Source of the DNA: Tipula vernalis
Lineage: Eukaryota; Arthropoda; Insecta; Diptera; Tipulidae
Direction of reading: 5' to 3'
DNA: 64,000 nucleotides
Assembly (NCBI GenBank): GCA_958295665.1
Contig: OY282558.1
Coordinates: 463,238,995 to 463,302,994, forward strand
Below the pieces are notes generated by a model. The model was given only the letters and a program-made list of their open reading frames with translations, had not been told where the DNA came from and searched no databases. The translations under genes were made by a program, and so were the position numbers. Shown piece by piece: positions 24,721 through 37,350 of this stretch; position 1 is the first letter of the stretch; every line of letters begins with the position of its first letter.

Positions 24721-27700
24721 TGAATCAAATAAAAAATAAACAAATATAATCAAAATGATTAATTATAATTAATTATTAATTTTTTTGCAAATATAATTTA
24801 GCTTATTTACAATAATTAAACTGTTGATTTTTTCGGTTTTTTATAGACAAATATATTAATTGTAACGACATTAACAATATAGAGAAAAATAAAGAGGCCA
24901 ATCACTCATAATACATCTACTAACCAAGGTATAAATATCATTCGCCCATTCAAATTTAAATAAATTTAATTGGTGTAGTCAATTGAAGTAATTCAATTGC
25001 CGCAATTTACTTAAAACTATATTTTCATCTTTTAATCTGCAATATGCCATGTACTTACCAGCTTTCTAACTGCAAGTTAGCATTAATTAATCCCTGATTT
25101 GGGAAAAATTTAAAGCGGAAAATTGAGAGAAAGAAATAAAAGATTAAATAACTTAGAGTTAATAAATGATTGGTCTTTGCAAAATGCAAAAAAATAACTA
25201 AAAAAACTAAGAATATCAAAAAGCTGAGCGGTTTAAATCCATTTGGCAAATAAATCCGAACTATTAATTTCCAGAATCTTCATAGTTGAATTCTATGCAG
25301 AATTGAGAGCAGCTTACTCTTAATTAATTTAATTACCTGATATTACTACTGCTGACTAGAACGTATTTGAGCCACAAATGTAATTAACTTTCAACCTACT
25401 AAATTTCCTATTAGTATATCATTATTGTGCAATACAACCTCAACATTTTGTTTTCATTTTTATTATTCTTTTTTTAGGAAATACAAATTTAAATATAATA
25501 TAGGAAATTACCATACAGTTTAGATTACAAAATAAAGCGAATTTAATTTATTTACGGTTGCTTCACCTATATTTTACAAAATATTTCAAATTTCTTTCTA
25601 AATTTTCTCGGGTTGAGTTCATTTCAATTTTACCTACAACCCCTTAGGAAATTTCATATAATTCATATTTTCCGCACTTCATTTTTTACTAAATATTTGT
25701 GTACATATGTTTAATTTTGTATGTACGAGTAATTTCTATATTTCCTTTCTACCAACCGCAAACAAGACATGCATAAAAACAAAATATAAATGTTCACAAA
25801 GTAATGAATTTTGTACTTTCAATGTGATGTTATTAAATTTATAAAAAAAAAAAAAAAAATATTTTGAAGTTACATTATTTTCTTTCGAAAAACAGAAGAA
25901 AAAGGAAATTGGTTCTAAACCAATTTTAATATTTTAAATCGCTTTGTAATTTAAATTTTTTGTTTTTGTAATTTTGGTAAATGTTCGTAAAAGAGCACAA
26001 AGATGATGAAAAATGAGGTCAGGATTATTTTGATTACTTTAATATATGATGATTTAATGATGGTAACTTATCTTATTAAGATGTTACAAATTTTTAATGG
26101 AATTTAAAGATGTCCGACATTATTATTTTAAACTATAGTATTTTACATATTCTCGGATTTTCTCCAGTTAACCACTTAACTTTAAAAATTATTTCAAATT
26201 AGAACATTAATTAAGATTTCACAATTACAATTATTTTAACAACATTATCCTTGTTTTTATTTTGAATCTAGAAAAGTATTCTTTTCACAACATAATAAAT
26301 CAATATTTTAATTTTTTATAAAACTTCTAACAAATTTAAAGTTTCTCTAGTATCCATATACTGTTTTACTCTCTATTTTGAAAATTTGTTTATTTTCAGA
26401 TTTTGTCTGACCACATTGTTATAATACCTATTCATTTTCTGCATGTCCTACAGATATTTCTTTTTTGGAAGAGTTCCTTATTGTTCTGGTGAAAACTTTC
26501 GGATTTATTTTGTTGGAAAAATGTAATACTGAAATAAATTAAAAATTAATTAGTTAATTAAAAAAATATTAGTTTTATAGTATTTTTTACTTTAGTAAAT
26601 TCACAAAAAAATATTGTTTTAGTTCTCAAGTGTTACAATTTACAATGTAATTTTTGCAAAGATTAAAATACTATATAATTATTGTTATGAATTAATAATC
26701 ACGCTATCTCACCCAATTAGTGTCACTCTTTGGATCGATCTTCTAATATTAATTTTTGCGTATTCAACATATTGGATAGTTTGACTTAAACCTCAACTGT
26801 GTGCAGATCGAGTGAATTTTAAGTTATAATTGTTTTGAAACACACAATCCAATATTTTAAAAAAATATAAAATCAAGATTGAATGTAATTACTAATTAAA
26901 AAGATTAATATATAGTAATACATGAGATGTTTCATTATATTTTCTCTGTGTGAATCATTCTATTTCCAGTGTCAAATATTTTAAAAATTCTTGTACGTGG
27001 TGTTGCATTTAGTTATTCGAAAATTTCAATATTGGCCTCATTTTAAAGATAAATGCATATGGATTATAAAATGATTATAAAAATGGTACCATCATTCATT
27101 TTTCCTTTTTCAAAATGGCCGCCGAAATATTCTTTTTGAATTTTCTCCCATATTCATCTTTTTTTTATCTTCTTCCTCATTTAATTCCTTTAGACATACG
27201 TAAAATACGCTTAATTATACTAATCTAGACTTTTTTTGCGAGTAAAAATCAAATTTTAAGGTGTGTTTTTCAATTTTCTGAAAACTTTTTTTTTACGAGC
27301 AACCTCAAAACAAAAAAAAACATTTATATAATTTGTATGTGCAACACTAAAAAAAATAAAATAATTAATCTGGCTATTTTATCTAATTTAATTATATAAT
27401 TACTAATCCATACCACAGTCATGTTATTATTTGGCGAATATAACAATAAGTGTTGTAGCACTAGATCCCAAAAAAAATTGTGTCAAGTGGATTTATAAAA
27501 AATGCAAAGGATAAAATTCAATTTTATGAAAACTTTGAGTACATATTCCAAAGGGATATTGAACATTTTTTTTTTTTTTAAATAAAATAAAAAAGTTCAA
27601 GTATTTTATGTATAATGCTTTATCTCAATGCACAAAATAAATTGTTAAGACTCAAGACAATTGAAAATTTTAACCTTTTTACATTGCATGTTGTTCTAGC

Positions 27701-29221
27701 TAGTCTATATTATGTTATATTATATACAATTTTAATTCTCTTAAAAAACAATTGTGTTACACAGCAGCATATGCAAACAAAAAACTCTCATCTAACTTTT
27801 TGCTATCATTTTGCATACAATAGAAAAAGTCTCTTCAACATAATTAATTTTCTATCAATTATCATTTATTATTAACCATGAATTGAGTACTATCGTCTCT
27901 CTATTGATTTTAATGATGCATATATTAAAAAAAAACGAGGTTTGAATTGAATTTCAATTTCAATTGAGTTTTTAAAGAACAAAAACAAAAAGACAATCCT
28001 TTTATTCCAATAGGATTCAATTGCTAAATCAAAAGGTATATGTATATGGATATAAAGTAGACAAAAGAAATTTATACCGAAAACCAAAATAAATTTATCG
28101 AAAGACGTTTTAGACAGCTGCGTTTTTTAAAATTTAAAATTCGCATGATTTCAATAGCATTGCACTACTTATGTATATCCAAAGAAATAATTTTCCTATA
28201 TTTAGTTGTTCACAGCTCTCCATTCAACAGAACGCAATCCGGATTTTTTTTTTTTTTTTTTGCTTTAGTGCTTCTCTTGGAAATCTGTGACGAGGAGTTT
28301 TATCGATGTAACTAACTAGTTTTTTCTGTCTTAGTCATTCATTTCACAATCTTAGTTATTCATTTTAAAGAAGTTTTATTATATTGAGGATGAATTGATT
28401 TCGCCATACAAAATTTTTTGGCGGAATTGGATCCCTCTGCCGCGTATAAAGGCATCCATACAAGTTTCACTTCAAAAACCTTTCATCAAATTTAAATCCT
28501 GTTACCCCTAGTAATAAATATATTAAATAAGTGAGTTTCCGCAAGGCCGTTTTCTTATGCACCTCGGGAGAACGTATTTCATTTCATTTCATTATCAATT
28601 TGTCGTTAGCGGATCCGAATCTAAAACATCAGAAAGAAATTTTCATTTTATTTGTAGCGGATTAACGAAACCTTAAGGAAGGTAAATTGCCGCCGTCTTT
28701 AGAGTGGTCCGATAGTATTATGATGGTTATTCACTCATTCGCGCAAATAGAAACCTATATACATAACAACGTTGCCCATTGGAACCAAATATAGGCGAAA
28801 CCCTACAGGAAACCCGAAACATTTAGGTCCAATGAATCTATACATGGAACTATGTGTATGGTCGAATAAAGAATTAGTATAATCTTTCGCGAACAATAGC
28901 ATACTTTCTAAGATTTCTGCATATAATTGCAAAACGAAGATAAGAGCGAGAGACATGTTTGTACAACAAATGGAGCTGAGTTCAGACATCAAATTATTAA
29001 TAGAAAGCAACGGAGTTCAGTTCAACTCAAAGTTTTACTTGCACCATTGATGGATTCATATAGGTTATATTGCGAGTTGGAGGACATCTTGAAAATGCGT
29101 CTTGCTCATGTGAAATGAAACATCTACTAATACTATTTTTGCTTTCTTCTACAAATTATAACGAAACTATAGGGTTATGAAAATTCAAACACGAGATTTT
29201 GCACCACACTACACCAAAGCT
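24721..29221. other. AT-rich non-coding DNA
   Basis: Includes poly(A)/poly(T) runs near 25845, 27568 and 28245. 28380-29120 is richer in GC but no protein motif could be recognised. No exon supported. Confidence 0.4.
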
Positions 29222-29545
29222 GAGACCTTTTTGAATTAGTATTTAATTGCAACAATCGGTATTTGCATTAAAATTTGCTTTAATAAAACTATTATTCATT
29301 TTAAAGCAACCTTAATATTGAGGACTTTTTTTTTTCGAGTTACACTTTCTAAATATCTAAAGCTGGACTGACTAACTTTTACAGCAATACATAAATATTA
29401 ACAAATCCCGATGTATGTATATTTAAGCCTCGATTTAATAACGAGTTTTAAAATTTTTTACGCAGATAAAATGTATTGCACGCATACTAAATCTTAAATA
29501 ATTGCTTTCCCGAATTCGCAAATAATTATTAAGTGAATGTTAAAG
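29222..29545 (+). repeat. Diverged dispersed repeat, copy 1
   Basis: Counterpart of 43330-43605, with the blocks GTATTTGCATTAAAAT, CATTTTAAAGCAACC and CCGAATTCG in the same order. Considerable divergence between the copies suggests an old, non-autonomous element. Confidence 0.5.
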
Positions 29546-29679
29546 GAAAGCTTTTCTTACCATAAACTGATCTGGCCTGCGCTGGAAAAATGGATGTAAA
29601 AAATTACGCTGCAAAAAGGTTGGATTCTCCAAACTCCCGACTCCAAAGACTGATGCGATTATTCGTCATAAATCCTCTA

Positions 29680-29835
29680 CGATTTAAATCCTCCTATATA
29701 AAATAGGATGAACCACCCCAAAGTATTAATTTTAACTTTGAGGATATTAATTTTTATATTATATTTATTAGTCATCTCGGAATTATCCTCCATTGCGTAT
29801 AAAACTTCTTTCGTTCATAAGTTCCGAAAACATTC
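29680..29835 (+). repeat. Dispersed repeat with internal hairpin, copy A
   Basis: Inverted relative to the copy at 39893-40040, sharing ATTTAAATCCTCCTATATAA and CCACCCCAAAGTA and the flanks beyond them. Similarity fades near both stated ends, so element boundaries are approximate. Confidence 0.65.
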
Positions 29836-32073
29836 CGAAAATTTATTCTTTTATATGTTATCTATCAGGAGACCATGGCAATGATCAAAGATGTTGTTGT
29901 CAGCACATTAAAGATGGTGTAATCAGTGAGATTTATAGATTTTGGAAGCTTCTCAAAATAAAATTGTCTTAAAATCATCGGTAATCCTGCGAAAAAAGTG
30001 TTAATTTACTAAATATCATTAATTTATTTAAATCAGAAATGTGATTTGAAGGCTTTTTTTGTAATTTCCAAAGGGGCAGTTTTTTTTGTAATTTCCAAAA
30101 ATTAGATTTCTATTTCTATGTAATTTTTGACGCCTTACATTACAGAGGATCGGACTTAGTACCTTCCGTTCTATAAAATTTCATGCTACTGCTTCTGCCA
30201 TCACATGTTATGTTTCTTATAATATATTTCTACGTTATACGCAATCAAAATATAAAAACAACAATCACAACCGATCGATTACAACAATAATATTTGTACT
30301 TACCATTTCGCCATTTCTAAAATTTTCAAATAAATTCGAAATAAAAATACGTTTAGTGCATATTAGTGATCATAGAGCTGTGGAAGTAATAGTGGTAACA
30401 TCTCAAGATCTCATTGTCTGGTGTTAAACAACCGAATTATAACTTTTAAAACACACTTTATTTACAACCTCTTTTTAGTTATTTTACACGTTACTAAATT
30501 TTCAACTTCCCATTTTTATTTAATGAGACCAAGTTTGAAATGTTCAACTTCTGGCGGAAACAACGAGCTTGCCAGATTAAACAAGTTTTATTTGTTTAAA
30601 ATTTTTAATTCAATTATTTCTTTCAGTCATTTAACTAAATACCTTTGGTTAATGTTCCTACTAGGGTAACTACTTTATCTTCCACTTGTATCGACCACAA
30701 ACTATATTTGCCCGCCTCTGGTCTAATGACCTTTCATGTCTGATACCTTCGGCAATTAAACTCAAGATAACAAAATCATTACTTTATTGAGATATTGCTT
30801 AAATTTGCTGATTTTTTGCCGTTCCAAACGAACTTACTCATAAAAAAACCCAACATGGTATTATCAAATGAAATTCTTGAAAATTTTTGTTAAATATTCT
30901 TAACTTAAATAATCCATCTTTAGCTGTTGATGCATTTCTTAACACTATTTCAATCATATTAGAGCAATGTCACAGTTATTCTCGGATTAAAAACATCAAA
31001 CTCAACATTACCCCTGAACATCATGGCACCAGTTTGTTTTTTTTTGTATGATCCCGAGCAATAATAGCAAAATGGGGTCGCACATATCGTGGTATCAAAA
31101 GTATGAAATATTGAAGATACATACTACGAAGGCGTTTCAAGAATTTTAAATTAATTTAAATAATTTTTTTTTGGTTTATTAAATAGTGATGACGCTTTTG
31201 TCTTGTTATGGTCAGTTATTATTACGTCTCTATGACATGTTACAAGTGGTCCAAATGTGTTTTGTTAAAATCCTAAATATTGAATGTTATTGATAATCTT
31301 TATTACGATCATCACGTTCAAATATTAGAACAAATGGTTATTATATTAATTAGGAAAACTTGTAATGGAATGACAAATGGAAATGATAAAACAAAATAAA
31401 TAAAAACTAAAAATTTATAATTTTGTGAAGCAAATTCATTCGTATTAGGTATCAAAATGAATTTGATTTCAGTCATAACCCATCTTAATTCATCCTTTCT
31501 ATTTCATATATCATAAGTTTTTTCTCTAAACAAATAGTATTCAATTTGTATGTACTTAATCCTAGTGTTCAGTCGGGCAAAAGTGATACAAATTATCATT
31601 ATATTTTTTATCACGTTTTGCCTTTAAACGCACTCATTTATCACAAATCAACCAAGTTTTTTTTGGTCTTAGCTGTCAAAATAAATACATATTTGAAAAC
31701 AAAATATTTGGCTTTTGATTGTGGTATGATATTTTTAATATTATTTATGAAGGATATTATTTATTATTTTATAAAAAATTGCATTAAGTTGGTTTTGATG
31801 TTGCTCAAATAAAGATGCTCTACGGAAGTTTGACGTGCAAAATCACATTTTTCATTTTGGTTGTTTTGTCGGGCATGACATAAAATACAACGAAGTGAAG
31901 TTAGGGTAATAAAAAACATCATGATACTTTTTATCACTTTTACCCAACTGAATACGACGAATATACCAAAAAAAATGCACATGTTTTTAAAAGCAAGAAA
32001 GAAGTAACAGAGTATTCACAATGAAACAACTTTTGATCGTTATGTTGGAAATTCATAGGGAGGGGGAGGGGAA
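29836..32073. other. AT-rich non-coding DNA
   Basis: Contains a small direct duplication, TTTTTTGTAATTTCCAAA, at about 30055 and 30084. Otherwise nothing recognisable. Confidence 0.4.
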
Positions 32074-32234
32074 GGGGGGTCTATTTCTGAATTCGATTCG
32101 AACGTATTCTCCTTCGAAATATAAGATTCATATTTGATTTAAATAAGAAACGAACGAATCCGATTCAATACAAATAAGAATTCAATACTTCGAAGAATTG
32201 AACACGTTCGAATCGAATTCACAAATCGCCCCCT
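32074..32234. mobile_element. Palindromic MITE-like element
   Basis: The two ends are inverted copies: GTCTATTTCTGAATTCGATT with CGAACGTATTC at 32079-32110 against the complement of AACACGTTCGAATCGAATTC plus ACAAATCGCCCCC at 32200-32233. Similarity extends about 70 bp inward on both sides. The left end abuts a G-rich run and the right end a C run, also complementary. No coding potential; no clear target duplication. Confidence 0.65.
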
Positions 32235-32622
32235 TGTAAGTGAAAAGTAGAAAGTTTTTTCATTTTGATTTTCAGTAAATTTTTTTGTTTGTTTTTTTTT
32301 CTTTAAAGAGCAAATTCAGTGAAGGAAATGAATATTCCATTTGAAATAAAAAATTTAATTACGTTTATAATAGAATTTGTTCCCTCGGTACACATAATGT
32401 TAGTTTTACTTTCGACTGTACACATTATTCGTGGACTGATTAAATTTCTTTTATTTAATTTTGAATTTTTGTATAGATACACATAATCATTGCTCCTTTA
32501 TTTTGTTCAGGAAAGTTATGTAAAATGGATTCAGATGTGTGTCAAAATTACTTACGAAAAATGCTATTTCGAATACAATGGAAACCAGATAATTCATCAC
32601 AAAAAGTGTAAACGTGCTCAAA

Positions 32623-32704
32623 AACTGTTAGATTTATTTTTCGAACTGCAAACAAATATTGCAACAACTGTTAGATTTATTTTTCGAACTGCAAACAAAT
32701 ATTC
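32623..32704. repeat. 43-bp tandem duplication
   Basis: AACTGTTAGATTTATTTTTC... occurs at 32623 and again at 32666, essentially identical. It lies inside a 142-codon frame (32490-32918) that shows no domain; because 43 is not a multiple of three, the duplicated bases are read in two frames, arguing against coding. Confidence 0.85.
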
Positions 32705-33694
32705 AATTCATACGTGCGCATATCATCATAGCTATCCAACATTCAGTACACGCTTGCCTCTTTTTCTCATTCCACAACATAAAAACTATACTGTTACTTT
32801 TTTAAAACATTGTGAAACTTGTGATTTTCAATGTTCACTTAGTTTTCTATTTTTAAGAGCTTTGCAAAAAATAAAGCAAATAAATAAACACAATAAAAAA
32901 ACAATTCCAAGAAAATAAAAATGTCAAAAGCTTAAACATAATTAAACCTGTTTTACTGATCCATGTTTAGTTAATCAATTTTATTAAACTTAACCCAAAT
33001 AATTGATCATTAATAATTTGTTTTCTGGTTAAAAGATTTCAGTTTTTTGCTGATGTCGCGAAGACCGTGTTTCCGATCCACCTGCAAATTTATATTTTGA
33101 TATAACACGTTGGAACTCGATAGATTTTGGTATTAAATCGACCAAGCAAAAGTCAGTGAAATTGACTGTAAATTTAAATGGATTTGGGCTATTTCTTAAC
33201 CGATAAAAATCAAATTCGAAATGTGCAATAGAAATGGGATTCTAAAAGGGTTTTTTAATGTATGTAGTTGTGGAATGAAGCCATTTCGAAACTAGTTAAG
33301 CTATTTGTTAGAACATGGCATACAATCCCTTTGCTAGAATATTTTGCAATGGAGCTTGGTGACTAATTCTTAGCCGATTATGACGAAATTCAGGAATGTG
33401 AACTTTCCGACAAAACGCTAAAATTAAGAAAACGTATATGTATACAAAATTTGTTAAATTAACAAAAACATTTATATGTGTAGGTGAAACAATGGGTAAA
33501 AGCAATATTTCATTCAAAGAGGAAAATTTGTTAATTATAATATTTCAAATCAATAAATAAATTTACCTAAAATAAATTACTAAAAAATTAAATCTATAAT
33601 TAACAATAAATTCGCATACATTTATATACAAACGAAATACAATAAAATAATTATTATTCAAATAACACATAGTTTATATGTTCACTGTATTGAA

Positions 33695-34424
33695 CTCACA
33701 GAGATGTTCCCGGGATATGACCTATGCCAATATTTAGCTTAAGGGGTGTTCTTTTAAATAAAAATGGCGGGATTACTCTACGGAGAGAAGGAACCTTTTG
33801 TTATTGCGTGTGAACACTTGAAGTATAATATGAAAATGTATGTAATTTAGGGTTTCACTATATTGAAGATTGGCCAACTCACAGAGATGTTCCCGGGGTA
33901 TGACCTATGCCAATATTTAGCTTAAGGGGTGTTCTTTTAAATAAAAATGGTGGGATTACTCTACGGAGAGAAGGGACCTTTTGTTATTGCGCGTGAACAC
34001 TTGAAGTATATATGAAAATGTATGTAATTTAGGGTTTCACTATATTGAAGATTGGCCAACTCACAGAGAAGTTCCTGGGGTATGACCTATGCCAATATTT
34101 AGCTTAAGGGGTGTTCTGTTAAATAAAAATGGTGGGATTACTCTACGGAGAGAAGGGACCTTTTGTTATTGCGTGTGAACACTTGAAGTATAATATGAAA
34201 ATGTATGTAATTTAGGGTTTCACTATATTGAAGATTGGCCAGCTCACAGAGATTTTCCCGGGGTATGACCTATGCCAATATTTAGCTTAAGGGGTGTTCT
34301 TTTAAATAAAATTGGTGGGATTACTCTACGGAGAGAAGGGACCTTTTGTTATTGCGTGTGAACACTTGAAGTATATATGAAAATGTATGTAATTTAGATT
34401 TTTGCTGTATTGAAAATTGGCCCT
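33695..34424. repeat. Tandem array, four copies of a 183-bp unit
   Basis: Unit starts (CTCACAGAGATGTTCCC) fall at 33695, 33878, 34060 and 34243, giving periods of 183, 182 and 183. Copies differ by only a few substitutions and small indels, so the array is young or homogenised. Each unit contains GGGGTGTTCT and GGGATTACTCTACGGAGAGA. A diverged partial unit precedes the first copy (TTCACTGTATTGAACTC at 33681). The last unit fades into unique DNA just before the USP-like frame. Confidence 0.95.
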
Positions 34425-34543
34425 CTTGATAGTGTTCTAATTAAAAATTTAAATATTAATTTTATCGTTCCTCTTTTGGATTTTTTCAATTGGTTAAGGC
34501 TGATAGATGAATTTGTTTCTATGTATAAATTGGTTAACTAAAC

Positions 34544-35045
34544 TTACGATTTGCAATAAAATAAAATTGCCGGATTAACATATAGTTTGTCAGTAGTCAG
34601 CACAGGGAATTTCTTTAGGTCGTCAAAAACTTCCCAATTATTATTGGGCCGTTTTACGACAGCGGCGTAGTGTTTAACTAAATTATTATAATTTATTAAT
34701 GCCTTCAAAAAATCATTTTCGTTATTTAATAATATTTTGGCTTCAATCTCGCAAAGCTTTATATTGTAGTTTTCATTATTATAAGATTGAACATCTGCAA
34801 TAGCTATGCCATAATTACTTATAATTTTATTTACTATTAAATTTCCACCACAGTCAGAGCATGTTAAAGTTCCAAAAGAAATCGAACTTGCAACATTGTG
34901 GAGCGTATTTTCGTTCACTCTGAAAATATCGAAGGGTAAATAGCAACTCTGTGAATTACGAATACGAACCACCCCTTCTTCGACACACTTCTGATACACC
35001 GATGTTGGTTGGGGTATCATTTTATTAATTAAATATTGAATGATT
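34544..35045 (-). CDS. Ubiquitin-specific-protease-like C-terminal domain, partial; possibly element-borne
   Basis: From ATG at 35020 there are 158 codons to TAA. The C-terminal half resembles the histidine box of USP (C19) cysteine proteases: KHYAAVVKRP, then NNWEVFDDL, with the active-site His followed by W..FDD. A CSDC pair (residues about 54-57) resembles one half of the USP zinc-binding finger. The catalytic cysteine box is absent, so this is at most the C-terminal part. In frame upstream, eight more codons run to a credible acceptor (TTATTTCTAG/AATC at 35045), so it may be a last exon whose earlier exons were not found. It lies directly beside a 183-bp tandem array, which suggests either a transposon-borne protease gene or a relic of one. 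The frame is intact, unlike the transposon relics elsewhere in the window. Function is inferred only. Confidence 0.5.
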
Positions 35046-35619
35046 CTAGAAATAATTAATCAAAGAAAATGGAAAATTTTAAAGGGTTTGTTGGTTATAC
35101 AAATACAATTATAGCCAAGAAGATATTTCTAACTATGCAATTGAGAATTTTAGCACCAAATGAATAAATAAATCTAAATTCTTGAAGACCGTAATAAGCC
35201 ATGAGGTATGGTTACAATATCCTAAGCTACAGAATCCTTAAAAACCGCATTCAAAAAACAATAAAATTCATTATTCTTTTCGAATCGAATGAAAAATGTT
35301 CAAAAATAATTCTGGTTAACCAGAAGAACAACAACAATAAAAAATAAGAGAATGAAAAGCACAAGACACCATGAATATTATTATTTTCCAGTTTTTCACT
35401 AATAAAAATCAAAACACGTTTTCGATTCAATATAAATTCATAATCTTGTCATATGTTCAAAGTATTTACAGACTACACATATGTTCACATATGTTTGATT
35501 ATGATAAGAATAATATAATTTGTCGCCTTGAAGAGTTTTTAGTCTTCTTTCGATTGAAATTTTATTAAATTATTTTGCAATGGAAAAGGAACAATTGAAA
35601 ATTGGATATATCAAGATAT

Positions 35620-35741
<122 letters not shown>

Positions 35742-35851
35742 TATAACTTGTAAGTGGATAATCTTATGTTATAAGGATATATATTACATAAAGGAAGATT
35801 TTTACTTCGAGTGTCTTGAACCATGGTGCAGGGCAGTTCGGGGATAAAAAT

Positions 35852-35985
35852 CAGAACCTTCGAATATAGCGCCATAATCAAAAGACATCATTTTTTAGTT
35901 GCTTTTTAGTGAAATAACTAATATAATAAAATACCAAAAACCTAATTAAATGTTCATATAAAGAATTTCTAAATATCTTTGTCCA
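35852..35985 (+). mobile_element. Truncated copy of the 6.1-kb foldback family
   Basis: Begins CAGAACCTTCGAATATAG then CGCCATAATC, matching the terminal sequence at 7080 (CAGAGCCTTCTAGAG...AGAGCCATAATC), and continues through TTTTTTAGTTGCTTTTTAGT and ATATAAAGAATTTCTA. Similarity stops before the element centre, so only one terminal fifth is present. Confidence 0.6.
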
Positions 35986-36513
35986 CGACTAATGAATAAT
36001 GTACTCATTATACGTTTGTTTCTTCAATTATAATTATATCCATTATTCAATGCTAGTTTATCCAGTAGTCCCTTTTCCCATTATTCACTACTACCAAATA
36101 AAAATTTCATTTTTGAAATTTTATCTAGTAGTCTCTTGCCATTTTCATTATTATTAAACAGAGACGTCAAAACGATATTTTAACAATATTTTACAATAAA
36201 TTATTGTAGAATTCTTCGGCTGTTACAATATAAATCCTGAATTTACAAATAAACCAATCAATTTAATATAGTCGTAAAATCCTTTTAATAATATATTATC
36301 TATTCAAACCCCAAAGCGATAATGATAACATCACTAATCACACTCAAAACTTAGCTCAAATATCAAACAGTGTTTGAAGTCATTAACTCATATAAATAAT
36401 TTTTTATGGAAAGTGTTTACGTATAAACAAATACCTTGAAATATAGTCATAAATTTTTCCCATGACACATTTATCCATTTTCATAAAAATGTATGCTACA
36501 CACATACTCGTAT

Positions 36514-36524
36514 ATACATATATA

Positions 36525-36587
<63 letters not shown>
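36514..36587. repeat. (TA)n microsatellite
   Basis: TA units with one TTTATA interruption at the left; one of five such tracts in the window. Confidence 0.95.
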
Positions 36588-36599
36588 CTCGTCTTGTTG

Positions 36600-36700
36600 T
36601 TTTTTGTCGAATGAGTAATTTCCATATTTTTATTTTTTTTATTTTTTGACAAAGTGGATTTTTCCGTCAATGGAATGTTAAAATTAAAAATTATGTCAGA
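36600..36700 (+). repeat. Dispersed repeat, copy 1
   Basis: Matches 60075-60185 over the TTGACAAAGTGGATTTTTCC block and following ATGGAATGTTAA, with the same spacing to an upstream AGTAATTTCCAT motif. It directly follows a (TA)n tract. Confidence 0.6.
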
Positions 36701-37342
36701 ACCGCAGAGAGCAAAAATATGGCAAAATAATAAAATAAAAAAATCTGATTTGCTTATGATTTTTTTACGACGTAAAATAATACATCAAAAGGGCATGAAT
36801 TTGAAATAATGTTTTTTCTGAGTTTGTTGTAACAAAAGAATCAGAACATATCATGCCGGTAAAATATGCCAAATCAACCGTCAAAAAGTGTTTTTCAATG
36901 GTTTCTGTAACTTTTGTATTTGTGTAATGTTTCGTGCAGAGCCCAAAAGGAGGATTTGTGGAAATATATTATCTTTGTGCTAGCTCATTTGTCATGGTGA
37001 CTGAGATTTTGATTTTATGCTTCAGAGATGCCTGACGAATCTGACTGATTCTCCAGATTCTTCAAGTTATGAGGATATGTAGTTAAATTTTTTTTTGTTC
37101 GAGCTTTTTAGCATATATACTATTAACAAAAAATAGTAACTATTGAATCTTAAGTGTCTGAAAGCGGCTTAAATCTCTAATAATTAGCATAAATTTCTTA
37201 CATAACTAGTGGACGATATTAGTTTGTTCTGGGTTACTGGACTAGAAACGGGAGAGTACTATTTTTGGAATGGTTTCCAAGTGTCCTCGGGAAGCGGGAG
37301 GAACTAGGTTAAATTGGAAATAGTGTTGTCTTAGCTAGTCGG

Positions 37343-37350
37343 TATAAATA
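37343..37350 (+). promoter_or_regulatory. TATA-box-like TATAAATA
   Basis: A TATAAATA motif in a GC-richer stretch (37220-37440), with a CATTAG initiator-like site about 33 bases downstream. The surrounding block starts TGTTCTGGG and could be an old LTR with its own promoter, but no second LTR or primer-binding site was found. Weak. Confidence 0.2.

Noticed and set aside
32490..32918. 142-codon plus-strand frame, the longest plus-strand frame outside simple repeats and relics apart from 52432
   Set aside because: No domain; it contains a 43-bp duplication read in two frames, and composition matches the non-coding surroundings.
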